From Clostridia bacterium (GTDB lineage Bacteria; Bacillota; Clostridia; Christensenellales; Aristaeellaceae): a DNA stretch of 64,000 nt. The stretch covers positions 78,248-142,247 of the forward strand of contig JAFZPI010000028.1 in assembly GCA_017552615.1 (NCBI GenBank). The letters run 5' to 3'. The translations under genes and the position numbers were made by a program. Positions 1 through 6,936 of the stretch are shown here, piece after piece (the first letter of the stretch is position 1; the number at the start of each line of letters is the position of its first letter). The notes under the pieces were generated by a model. That model saw nothing but the letters and a program-made list of their open reading frames with translations. It was not told the origin of the DNA and made no database searches.

Positions 1-935
1 TTGCCGTACAGGGGCGTTTCGTCTACCCGGACGCAGGCCCATCCACTGGTGTCGAGCAGCTTCAACAGTTCCGGTCCGCGGAACACAAGGCTGTCGAGAT
101 CCGCATCTTCCAGCGCCAATGGGAAGGTGACACACCCATAGTGATAATAATTGTTGGTTGTGCCACAATCAAAATCTGACCAGTCATAAAGGACGTGATC
201 GCCAAACCCATAGATGGCATAACCGTTGTTTACGCCTGCCAGAACCCAGTTTCCATCCGCGTCGCAGTCGATATAGGTCAGATAATTCCCGACATGCAGC
301 TCAAGGGAGCCGTATCCGCTGTGGATTGTGTTGAGGAAAAAGCCTGTTTCCCACATGGGCGATGCGATGATCTCCCCATAGGCTTCTCCGTCCCAGGGCG
401 CAACGCGGATGCCCTGGCGGCCTTCCTCGTTCCGCGCGACGCCCACCAGGCCTTCTGCAAAAACACCGAGATCCTCCCAGACTTCTCCATCATTCAGCAT
501 AAAGTCAGCACAGCCGGGTGTCGCTTTGGATGACAGCCATCGGAAACCGTCTACCGTGATGTCCCGTGGCTCCATGGCGGAAATCCGGGCTTCGGCTTCC
601 ACACTCAGCGGCAGCGGGGCGGTGTCGGTTTCCTTATACTCGGGAGCGTTTCCTTCCCAGAGCGGATTGGCGAGAACGGAGAGACTCTTCAGGTGCAGTT
701 GACCATCCCCGATCTTGCAGAGTAGGACGTCCACATGCATGGCGGAGGTATTGCCATAGAGGCCGGTTCCGTAGACATCAGTCTCACAAACTGTCCAGCC
801 AGGATAAGATGTCGGGAGGTCCGCCAGTACGATTTGCCTGCTCTTCTCGGAAAGGGTCATGGTTTCGGCGAATGAGGAGAGGAGGGTGAGGAGGAAGAAA
901 AAGGACAGAAACAGGAGAAGAAACAGCCTTTTCAT
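1..935 (-). CDS. Secreted protein of unknown function, C-terminus outside window
   Basis: The frame is open from the ATG at 935 to the window edge, so 311 codons are visible and the end is missing. It starts with K-R and about 18 hydrophobic residues rich in Leu and Phe, ending S-S-F-A-E, a typical Sec signal peptide with cleavage near residue 24. The mature part is acidic and rich in Trp, Tyr and Gly, with no Cys pattern or catalytic motif that I recognise. AGAGGTG precedes the ATG by about 8 bases and an extended -10 promoter lies just upstream. Probably an extracytoplasmic protein; function unknown. Confidence 0.75.
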   Translation of the reverse strand, partial: MKRLFLLLFLSFFFLLTLLSSFAETMTLSEKSRQIVLADLPTSYPGWTVCETDVYGTGLYGNTSAMHVDVLLCKIGDGQLHLKSLSVLANPLWEGNAPEYKETDTAPLPLSVEAEARISAMEPRDITVDGFRWLSSKATPGCADFMLNDGEVWEDLGVFAEGLVGVARNEEGRQGIRVAPWDGEAYGEIIASPMWETGFFLNTIHSGYGSLELHVGNYLTYIDCDADGNWVLAGVNNGYAIYGFGDHVLYDWSDFDCGTTNNYYHYGCVTFPLALEDADLDSLVFRGPELLKLLDTSGWACVRVDETPLYG

Positions 936-965
936 GATCAACACCTCTGGTATTGGTTTAGAAAC

Positions 966-994
966 AGTATATCATAGGTGGAGACAAAATGACA
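966..994 (-). promoter_or_regulatory. Promoter of the partial secreted-protein gene
   Basis: On the minus strand TGTCAT, a 17-base spacer and TATACT, with the TG of an extended -10 just before the hexamer. It lies about 30 bases upstream of the ATG at 935. Confidence 0.5.
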
Positions 995-1037
995 GGATGA
1001 ACGGGATTTTTACAAAACTGATGAAACCGTTCTAAGC

Positions 1038-1070
1038 GAAAAAGAGGCAGCGCGTGGCTGTCTCCTTTTA
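1038..1070 (-). terminator. Terminator of the GH130 gene
   Basis: Reading leftward, GAGACAGC and GCTGCCTC form a stem with one mismatch, followed by five T. It lies 13 bases after the GH130 stop codon. Confidence 0.6.
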
Positions 1071-1082
1071 TCGCGATATTGA

Positions 1083-2105
1083 TTACCTCCGCCCCGGATC
1101 CGTGTCGTCGAAGGTCGTCCGATTGTTCTCCTTGATGTAGTCGACGATCTCGTCCACATAGCCGAAGGCGAGGCCGACGTAGCTGTCTGCGCAGCCGTAG
1201 TAGATGGCGATGCGGCCGGTATCGGGATCCTGAAGCGTCGCGCAGGGGAAGGTCACGTTCGGTACGAAGCCGCGCTCCTCGTACCACTTTTCGGGCGTGA
1301 GCAGCCAGTTAGAGCAGCGGTACTTGACCTTGGAGGGGTTGTCGATGTCGAGGATCGCGCCGCCGATGGAGTATACATAGCCGTTGCAGGTGCCGCTGAC
1401 GCCGTGGTAGAACAGCAGCCAGCCCTCGCTGGTCTCGATGGGTGCCGCGCCGCCGCCGATCTTCAGGCTCTCCCACCACTCGGAGGAGCGGCCCATGACG
1501 TGACGGTGGTTACCCCAGTAATGCAGGTCCGGGCTCTCGGAGAGGAAGATGTCGCCGAAGGGCGTATGGCCGGAATCGGAAGGCCGGGACAGCATGACAA
1601 AGTTGCCGTTGATCTTCCGGGGAAAGAGGACCGCGTTGCGGTTGAAGGGCAGGAAGGGGTTCTCGACCCGGGTGAAGGTCTTGAAGTCCTTGGTCTTGGC
1701 CAGGCCGATGGACGCGCCATAGAAATCCTGGCACCACATGGTGTAGTAGGTATCCTCGACCTTTACGAGGCGGGGATCATAGGCGTAGATGGGCTGGAAG
1801 GGCTTGCCTTCTTCATCCACGAACTGGATCTTGTCAGGCTCGAACGTCCAGTGGATGCCTTCGTCAGAGTGTCCCAGATAGATGAAGGAAACGCCGTCGC
1901 ACTGTTCCCCGCGGAAGACACCGATGTACTTGCCTTCATAGGGCATCACAGCGCTGTTGAAGATACGGGCCACACCCTTGAGGGGATTCCGGCCGATGAT
2001 GGGATTCTCGTTCCAGCGCCACAGCGGGGAATTGGAGGGCTCGTCGGTGCGTTCCTGCCAGGGCATATTGGGCAGGGCCGGGGCGATGATTTGGACTTTG
2101 CTCAT
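1083..2105 (-). CDS. GH130 family glycoside phosphorylase
   Basis: A 340-residue cytoplasmic enzyme of glycoside hydrolase family 130, whose members phosphorolyse beta-1,4-mannosides and related mannosyl sugars. The five-bladed propeller signature is clear: YDPR (109-112, with the candidate general acid D110), a basic phosphate-site segment around N155-R156-N157, SRPSD at 173-177, K-I-G-G-G-A-A-P near 215-222 and Y-Y-G-C-A-D-S near the end. The length fits the shorter GH130 subgroups, but the exact substrate cannot be read from the sequence. The start at 2105 is chosen because AGAAAGGAAG precedes it and the promoter lies upstream; longer frames would start before the promoter. It is a single-gene unit with its own promoter and terminator. 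Confidence 0.88.
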   Translation of the reverse strand: MSKVQIIAPALPNMPWQERTDEPSNSPLWRWNENPIIGRNPLKGVARIFNSAVMPYEGKYIGVFRGEQCDGVSFIYLGHSDEGIHWTFEPDKIQFVDEEGKPFQPIYAYDPRLVKVEDTYYTMWCQDFYGASIGLAKTKDFKTFTRVENPFLPFNRNAVLFPRKINGNFVMLSRPSDSGHTPFGDIFLSESPDLHYWGNHRHVMGRSSEWWESLKIGGGAAPIETSEGWLLFYHGVSGTCNGYVYSIGGAILDIDNPSKVKYRCSNWLLTPEKWYEERGFVPNVTFPCATLQDPDTGRIAIYYGCADSYVGLAFGYVDEIVDYIKENNRTTFDDTDPGRR

Positions 2106-2178
2106 GCTGAATGCTTCCTTTCTCATTGCTTCTCGTTTGGTTGCCCGGCGCAGCGAAGCGGCGATCCGGATCGTTACC

Positions 2179-2207
2179 ATTATATTAGGTCGCGATTCGG
2201 AATGCAA
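2179..2207 (-). promoter_or_regulatory. Sigma-A promoter of the GH130 gene
   Basis: On the minus strand TTGCAT, 17 bases, TATAAT. It is back to back with the rightward promoter at 2229-2257; the two -35 boxes are about 22 bases apart. Confidence 0.75.
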
Positions 2208-2228
2208 TGGCGAATTCGGACGTGCACC

Positions 2229-2257
2229 TTGCACGAATCGGGCCGGTATGGTACAAT
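2229..2257 (+). promoter_or_regulatory. Sigma-A promoter of the DUF6273 gene
   Basis: TTGCAC, 17 bases, TACAAT, followed 65 bases later by the ATG at 2322. Confidence 0.7.
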
Positions 2258-2321
2258 AAAAGCAGAGAATCCGGGGATACGGGGCGTTGAACACGATTCT
2301 CCGGGATGAGGAGGCAGTGAG

Positions 2322-3068
2322 ATGGCCAATCGAAAGTGGACTGCTTTATTGCTGGCAGCGGTGCTGCTGTTTTCAATGTTCAGTTTTGCTTTGGGAGAAG
2401 AACCTGAAGCGGACACAGAAGCCGCCGTCCCGGTGGAGATCATTGAAGGCGAAACCGTTGCCTTTGGCCGCTATGAGCAGGATAATGACGCGAAGAACGG
2501 CGACGAACCCATTGTGTGGGATGTATTGGCCGTACAAGACGGTAAAGCGCTCATGATCAGCCAGCGCGCGCTGGACGCCAAGCCTTACAATGAAACATAT
2601 GAGAATGTTACATGGGCGACCTGCACCCTGCGGGCATGGCTAAACGCTGCTTTTCTCTCAACTGCCTTTACGGACGCCGAACAGAAATGCATCCTCGTAA
2701 CGACAGTCGACAATAGCGCATCCCAGAATCCCGAGAACGAGAAGTACTGGAAGCAGGGGAGCGAGGACACGGAGGACAAGGTCTTCCTTCTCAGTTATGC
2801 CGAGGCGTGGCAGTATTACAAGAGGGACCGCCGGCGCACCTGCGAAGCCACCGCGACAGCCATTGCGCGCGGCGTGTGGACGGATACCACCAATAGCTGC
2901 TGGTGGTGGCTGCGCTCTCCCGGACAGAAGCCAAACGATGCCGCGGGTGTCAAGAGCCAGGGATATCTCAACCATCGGGACGTGAGCAGCACGACGGCAG
3001 GAGTGCGGCCCGTGATTTGGGTCGATGTGGCCGCTGCTCTTGAACTTCTGAATGGGTCTGCACAGTGA
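2322..3068 (+). CDS. Secreted DUF6273 domain protein
   Basis: A 248-residue protein with a signal peptide (about residues 1-26, N-R-K then a Leu/Ala-rich core). The mature part matches the DUF6273 pattern common in Clostridia: an I-V-W-D-V-L opening, a K-A-L-M-I-S strand, a T-L-R-A-W-L-N core, then W-W-W-L-R-S-P-G and G-V-R-P-V-I-W-V near the C-terminus. The fold resembles carbohydrate- or phage-tail-type extracellular modules, but no activity is established. It stands alone with its own promoter, and GAGGAGGCAGTGAG provides the ribosome site. Confidence 0.78.
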   Translation: MANRKWTALLLAAVLLFSMFSFALGEEPEADTEAAVPVEIIEGETVAFGRYEQDNDAKNGDEPIVWDVLAVQDGKALMISQRALDAKPYNETYENVTWATCTLRAWLNAAFLSTAFTDAEQKCILVTTVDNSASQNPENEKYWKQGSEDTEDKVFLLSYAEAWQYYKRDRRRTCEATATAIARGVWTDTTNSCWWWLRSPGQKPNDAAGVKSQGYLNHRDVSSTTAGVRPVIWVDVAAALELLNGSAQ

Positions 3069-3252
3069 AAAAACAATATGTTGCGCGAGAAAGAAGATTA
3101 AGGAAATATCATTGCCTGTTTCATTAATGTAAAAATCCAAAGGCAGTTTTGTGTAGATATGGTATCCAAAGGGGTGTTATGCCACAAGATAATGTGGGTT
3201 TAAGCGGATTTCTGCGAGTTGAATTCTGTCTGATTTTGTATCCATTTAGTGC

Positions 3253-3281
3253 TTGCTTTTTGTGCGGAACTATGTTATAGT
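3253..3281 (+). promoter_or_regulatory. Promoter of the first secreted paralogue
   Basis: TTGCTT, 17 bases, TATAGT. The same -10 hexamer and the same spacer recur in front of the downstream paralogue. Confidence 0.7.
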
Positions 3282-3294
3282 GTCTCATGCAGAG

Positions 3295-3335
3295 CTTTTG
3301 AACTTTGCAAAAGATTCCGTCATCTGCGGATGCGG
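3295..3335 (+). promoter_or_regulatory. Two-hairpin 5' leader, copy 1
   Basis: The transcript leader can form CTTTTG/CAAAAG (3295-3313), then CCG(T)CATC-TGCG-GATGCGG (3317-3335) just before the ribosome site AAAGAAAGGAAG. The second hairpin is repeated almost base for base at 4119-4137, with only loop changes. Confidence 0.5.
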
Positions 3336-3359
3336 AGGTAAAGAAAGGAAGTAGATCCC

Positions 3360-3971
3360 ATGAAGAAGCTTTTGGCACTGCTTCTCGCCATCATGATGGT
3401 GCTGGCTTCCGTGTCTGTGCTGGCTGAAGGCGAAGCTCCTGCTGAGGGTGGCTCAGGCGGTGAAGCTGCAAGCCCCACTGGTCCTGACGGCCCTGGCGGT
3501 GGCGGCAGCGGCGGTTCTGGTAGCGGCGGCAGCCCTGGCGGCCCCTCTGACGAACCTGCTCTGATCGTGACTGGTCTTGGTCAGCTCGGCAACGAGTATT
3601 TCCAGACGATCAGCGAGAAGATCAATAACGGCGAGAATCCCCTTGCCAACACCTTCTCTGAAGATACCGTGAAGGCCGTGACTGAAGTCGTCGGCGAGAA
3701 CCCCGTCGTGCATGATATGTTCGGCGTTGCGATCGGCCCCGGCTATCAGGAAGGAATGCCTGGCTACACGCTGGTTCCGGATCCCTTCAACACCGAGTAT
3801 AAGGCTGGCGAACCGATCTCTGCGATCCTCGTGCTTGGCGACGGCACTGAGTATGTGCTGGAAGCCAGTGTTCCCGAAGATTTCCAGGTGAGCATCAACT
3901 TCACCGGCGATCAGCTGGCTGCGATTGCTGCTGCGGACGAAGCCTTCGTGACTCTGGTCAACGCTCAGTAA
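3360..3971 (+). CDS. Secreted protein with Gly/Ser/Pro-rich linker, paralogue 1
   Basis: A 203-residue exported protein: signal peptide (residues 1-22, K-K then Leu/Met-rich, ending V-L-A-E), a low-complexity Gly/Ser/Pro linker (about 24-62), then a globular domain of about 135 residues. That domain is shared with the next gene: V-H-(D/E)-M-F-G-V, I-G-P-G-Y-Q-E-G-M, A-G-E and F-T-G-D-Q-L-A. I recognise no family and see no anchor or sorting signal. Promoter, leader, signal peptide, domain and terminator are all repeated in the neighbour, so this is a tandem duplication in which only this copy has the Gly-rich linker. Confidence 0.8.
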   Translation: MKKLLALLLAIMMVLASVSVLAEGEAPAEGGSGGEAASPTGPDGPGGGGSGGSGSGGSPGGPSDEPALIVTGLGQLGNEYFQTISEKINNGENPLANTFSEDTVKAVTEVVGENPVVHDMFGVAIGPGYQEGMPGYTLVPDPFNTEYKAGEPISAILVLGDGTEYVLEASVPEDFQVSINFTGDQLAAIAAADEAFVTLVNAQ

Positions 3972-3985
3972 TTCACGATTGATTC

Positions 3986-4019
3986 AAAGGGAGTGGGACA
4001 TGACGTCTCACTCCTTTTT
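3986..4019 (+). terminator. Terminator of secreted paralogue 1
   Basis: A 10-base-pair stem (3990-3999 with 4005-4014, one G-U pair) and five T. Confidence 0.85.
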
Positions 4020-4053
4020 ACAATTCAGAACAGAATTTGTACCAGAACAAGGC

Positions 4054-4082
4054 TTGTATTCTGTCAGAAGATGTGCTATAGT
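4054..4082 (+). promoter_or_regulatory. Promoter of the second secreted paralogue
   Basis: TTGTAT, 17 bases, TATAGT, placed as in the upstream copy. Confidence 0.7.
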
Positions 4083-4087
4083 AACGC

Positions 4088-4137
4088 CTGCAAAGTAACT
4101 TTCTTTGCAGATCATATTCCGTCATCTGTAGATGCGG
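4088..4137 (+). promoter_or_regulatory. Two-hairpin 5' leader, copy 2
   Basis: CTGCAAAG/CTTTGCAG forms an 8-pair hairpin (4088-4110), followed by CCG(T)CATC-TGTA-GATGCGG (4119-4137). The first hairpin keeps its position but not its sequence relative to copy 1; the second is conserved in sequence. Confidence 0.5.
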
Positions 4138-4164
4138 AGGAAAAAAGAAAGGAAGTAGATTCCC

Positions 4165-4683
4165 ATGAAGAAGCTGTTTGCCCTGCTTCTCGCCGTCATG
4201 ATGGTGCTGGCTTCCGCGTCTGTTCTGGCCGAGGAACCAGCGAGCCCCGATGAGGAGATTCTTGAGCCAACGATCCTGGATGATGCGAGCGTCATCATCA
4301 TCACCGATCTTGGTGAGAAGGGCAACGAAGTTTACGACAAACTCCTCAATGGCGAGAGCGTGCTGGATGTTTTCTCCGAAGAGACAAAGGCTGCTGTTGA
4401 GGCCAAGATTGCGAATCCTGCCGTACACGAGATGTTTGGCGTTGTGATCGGCCCCGGCTATCAGGAAGGCATGGGGGATTATGTCTGCCCCATGAAGTTC
4501 GTCACCGAATATGCTGCCGGCGAAGCGGTCGCTCCGATCCTGACCATCGGTGCGGAAGAGTTCGTGCTGGACGCTGAGGTTGCCGAGGACGGCACCGTGA
4601 ACGTCACCTTTACGGGCGATCAGCTCGCGAAGCTGGCCGAAGGTGCTGAGGCTTTCGTGGTTGTGGTGAACGAAGCCGAATAA
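4165..4683 (+). CDS. Secreted protein, paralogue 2
   Basis: A 172-residue exported protein with a signal peptide almost identical to that of the upstream gene (residues 1-22) and the same C-terminal domain (V-H-E-M-F-G-V, I-G-P-G-Y-Q-E-G-M, F-T-G-D-Q-L-A). It lacks the Gly/Ser/Pro linker and has a short acidic spacer instead. It is very acidic overall. AAAGAAAGGAAG precedes the ATG, as in copy 1. Function unknown; the strong dedicated promoter and terminator suggest an abundant secreted product. Confidence 0.8.
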   Translation: MKKLFALLLAVMMVLASASVLAEEPASPDEEILEPTILDDASVIIITDLGEKGNEVYDKLLNGESVLDVFSEETKAAVEAKIANPAVHEMFGVVIGPGYQEGMGDYVCPMKFVTEYAAGEAVAPILTIGAEEFVLDAEVAEDGTVNVTFTGDQLAKLAEGAEAFVVVVNEAE

Positions 4684-4697
4684 TCCTTTATGGAATC

Positions 4698-4731
4698 AAA
4701 GGGAGCGGGACATTACGCCTCGCTCCTTTTT
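4698..4731 (+). terminator. Terminator of secreted paralogue 2
   Basis: GGAGCGGG pairs with CCTCGCTCC (one G-U pair), followed by five T. The sequence is closely related to the terminator at 3986-4019. It sits between convergent genes. Confidence 0.8.
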
Positions 4732-4738
4732 GCTGCGT

Positions 4739-5452
4739 TTATGACTTCGGCCGGTCTTCGTCCAGCTCCCAGCGAGTGAAGTCCTTTGTGATAATCGCAC
4801 TGGTCTTCCGCCAGATCCCGGCGCGGATAGGGATACCTGCTGCTACAAAGCGGCGTTCGTGCTCGCTGATATAGTTGGGGATCGGAGGATGGTCCGTGTG
4901 CAGGTCTTCGGTCAGCCAAACGGGCTCAAAGCCGCTGATCTCAAAGTAGGTCAGGCTGTCTCGGAAGAGGCCTTCGTCATCGGTCTTGAAACAGAGCTCG
5001 CCGCCCACGGGGAGGAGGGCCCGGTACTGCATCAGCTGACGGGGATGCGTCAGGCGGCGCTTTTTGTGACCGCGACGTGGCCAGGGATTGCAGAAGCGGA
5101 TGTAGATGCGGTTGACTTCATCCTCCGACGATAGAATACCGCTGAGTTGCTCGATGTTAGCGCGGGCCAGCAGGGCGTTCCCGGGATTCTCGCCGCAGAG
5201 GGCGGCGATGTTGCGCCGGGCGTCCCCGAGCACATCGGGGGAGATGTCGATGGCCAGCACGTTTACGCCGGGATTGTCCGCAATCATTGCGGCGGTGGCC
5301 ACACCTTTCCCGCAGCCAAGCTCCAGCCAGAAGGGAGCCTCCGGGTTTGCGAACGCCTGCCGCCAGTGGCCGCGCAGCTTTTCCGGAACGTCAATCACCC
5401 AGGGGCAGGCGGCCAGCTCCGGCCGGGCCCATTTCTTCTTGCGCATGTGCAT
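4739..5452 (-). CDS. trmB: tRNA (guanine-N7)-methyltransferase TrmB
   Basis: A 237-residue SAM-dependent enzyme that methylates G46 in the variable loop of tRNA. Motif I is E-L-G-C-G-K-G (44-50), followed by A-I-D-I-S at the end of strand 2 and F-K-T-D-D near 160. The family signature D-P-W-P-x-x-R-H reads here N-P-W-P-R-R-G-H-K-K-R-R-L (from 122), so the usual Asp is Asn. The start at 5452 is fixed by GGGAGGTGA and by the promoter: its -10 ends about 20 bases upstream, so longer frames would begin before the transcript. It is an isolated minus-strand gene. Confidence 0.92.
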   Translation of the reverse strand: MHMRKKKWARPELAACPWVIDVPEKLRGHWRQAFANPEAPFWLELGCGKGVATAAMIADNPGVNVLAIDISPDVLGDARRNIAALCGENPGNALLARANIEQLSGILSSEDEVNRIYIRFCNPWPRRGHKKRRLTHPRQLMQYRALLPVGGELCFKTDDEGLFRDSLTYFEISGFEPVWLTEDLHTDHPPIPNYISEHERRFVAAGIPIRAGIWRKTSAIITKDFTRWELDEDRPKS

Positions 5453-5471
5453 GCGGGTCACCTCCCGCCGG

Positions 5472-5500
5472 ATTATACCCTGCCTTGCCATGGAAATCAA
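5472..5500 (-). promoter_or_regulatory. Promoter of trmB
   Basis: On the minus strand TTGATT, 17 bases, TATAAT. The predicted leader is only about a dozen bases, placing the Shine-Dalgarno near the 5' end of the RNA. Confidence 0.75.
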
Positions 5501-5562
5501 GCTACGGGTTTGTTCAAATGTAACACTTTCCCCGCAGGATCGTCATATTTTCGTGATACCCC

Positions 5563-5591
5563 TTGCGGAAACAGCCGTGATGTTGTAGAAT
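5563..5591 (+). promoter_or_regulatory. Promoter of the VanY-like gene
   Basis: TTGCGG, 17 bases, TAGAAT, about 70 bases before the ATG at 5661. Confidence 0.55.
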
Positions 5592-5660
5592 GAATAAGCC
5601 GTAACAGCATTTTGCGGCGTTTTGGCACATGGAAATCACGGCAAAGGCGGGATTGACGAT

Positions 5661-6857
5661 ATGAAGAATTCGTTCATTATCGTGCTGGTGGCGACCATCC
5701 TTCTGGCGGCCGGTGGTATCGGCCTGCTGGCGTGGAACAGCGCCCAGAGCCGGACGGATGCGGCTGCGGCCACACAGAAAGCACAGGAAGATTACGAGAA
5801 GGCCCTGCAGGAGTACGAGGAAACCATCCAGCAGATCGAAGCGCAGGACGAGCAGAATCAGCTCAATTACGCGGCAGCCAAGCAAAAGTACGACAACGAG
5901 ATCGCGGAAGCCAATGGCGGCAACAAGGTATGGCCCAAACCGGTGAGCGGCGAGGGTTGGGAGATCGTGGATCTCTCGGAGTTCGCGGTGGACCAGGAGA
6001 GCACCCGGACGGTGGATCGTCAGGATCTGATCTATAACGGCCTCCTGCTGGTCAACCAGTACCATTCCCGTCCAAGCTGGTATGATGACGAGAAGCCGGT
6101 GTCCGTTCACACCTACAACAAGGAACTCCGCGTTTACGACCACAGCATCAAGCTCCTGGAGAGTGCGGCGGCAGCCTGGCTCGAACTGATCACCGACGTG
6201 AGCACCCGGTACGGCTGGAACGACTTTATGATCAACAGAGGCTACCGGACCTACGCCGAACAGGAAAAGCTCTTCAACGAAAAACGCGACAAGCTCCGCA
6301 GCAAGTACAGCAACGATGAGGAATTACTGGCCGCTACGGCCAAGGAAGTGAACCTCCCGGGTACCTCGGAATACAATACCGGCCTGAGCCTCTGGCCGCG
6401 CCTTTACAAGAGCGGCGACGAGACTGTCAATGAGAAAAACAACAATTTCTTCGAGAGCGAGGAAGGCATCTGGCTGGAAGAGAATGCCTGGCAGTACGGC
6501 TTCGTCTTCCGCTTCCCGCTGGCGGACTACCCCGTTCGCGGCACCCAGGACAAGAGCTACAAGACCGGCATCAGCAGCAAGATCCGCCTCTTCCGCTATG
6601 TGGGCAAAGCCAACGCAGCGGCTATGAATATCCTGGACATGTGCCTGGAGGAGTACCTCGAATACCTGCAGCAGCACTGGCACATTGCCATCTATGAGGA
6701 TGGTGAGCTGCGGTACGAGATCTTCCTGCAGGATGTGGAAGGCAGCCTGGACGATAACGAGACCACCACGGTCCGCTACTCCACCAAGCGGGACATCACG
6801 AACCAGGAAGCCATGTACGACAACCTCGGGCACATCGTTACGGTGATGGAATACTGA
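5661..6857 (+). CDS. Membrane-anchored VanY-like (M15) protein, likely catalytically dead
   Basis: A 398-residue protein with an N-terminal signal anchor (about 5-24), a charged coiled coil rich in Ala, Glu and Gln (about 30-75), and a C-terminal half shaped like a D,D-carboxypeptidase of the VanY/M15B family: N-R-G-Y-R-T-Y-A-E-Q, P-G-T-S-E-Y-N-T-G-L-S-L-W (233-245), W-L-E-E-N-A-W-Q-Y-G-F, F-R-F-P and F-R-Y-V-G. In active members the zinc ligands sit in S-E-H-x-x-G-x-x-x-D and E-P-W-H before F/Y-R-Y-V-G. Here the first His is Tyr238, the Asp position holds a non-ligand residue and the last His is replaced around 305-310. I infer a surface protein that keeps the fold but not the peptidase. The start at 5661 follows AAAGGCGGG. 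Confidence 0.82.
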   Translation: MKNSFIIVLVATILLAAGGIGLLAWNSAQSRTDAAAATQKAQEDYEKALQEYEETIQQIEAQDEQNQLNYAAAKQKYDNEIAEANGGNKVWPKPVSGEGWEIVDLSEFAVDQESTRTVDRQDLIYNGLLLVNQYHSRPSWYDDEKPVSVHTYNKELRVYDHSIKLLESAAAAWLELITDVSTRYGWNDFMINRGYRTYAEQEKLFNEKRDKLRSKYSNDEELLAATAKEVNLPGTSEYNTGLSLWPRLYKSGDETVNEKNNNFFESEEGIWLEENAWQYGFVFRFPLADYPVRGTQDKSYKTGISSKIRLFRYVGKANAAAMNILDMCLEEYLEYLQQHWHIAIYEDGELRYEIFLQDVEGSLDDNETTTVRYSTKRDITNQEAMYDNLGHIVTVMEY

Positions 6858-6871
6858 GATCAGACCGTTGG

Positions 6872-6915
6872 AAGGGGTGCGAAGAAGAATATGAAAACCT
6901 TCGCACCTCTTTTTC
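6872..6915 (+). terminator. Terminator after the VanY-like gene
   Basis: GGTGCGAAG pairs perfectly with CTTCGCACC (6876-6884 with 6899-6907) and the stem extends outward with A-T and G-U pairs into a T-rich tract. The next gene begins 22 bases later. Confidence 0.85.
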
Positions 6916-6936
6916 CGTGAAAGGCGGCGAAATGAT

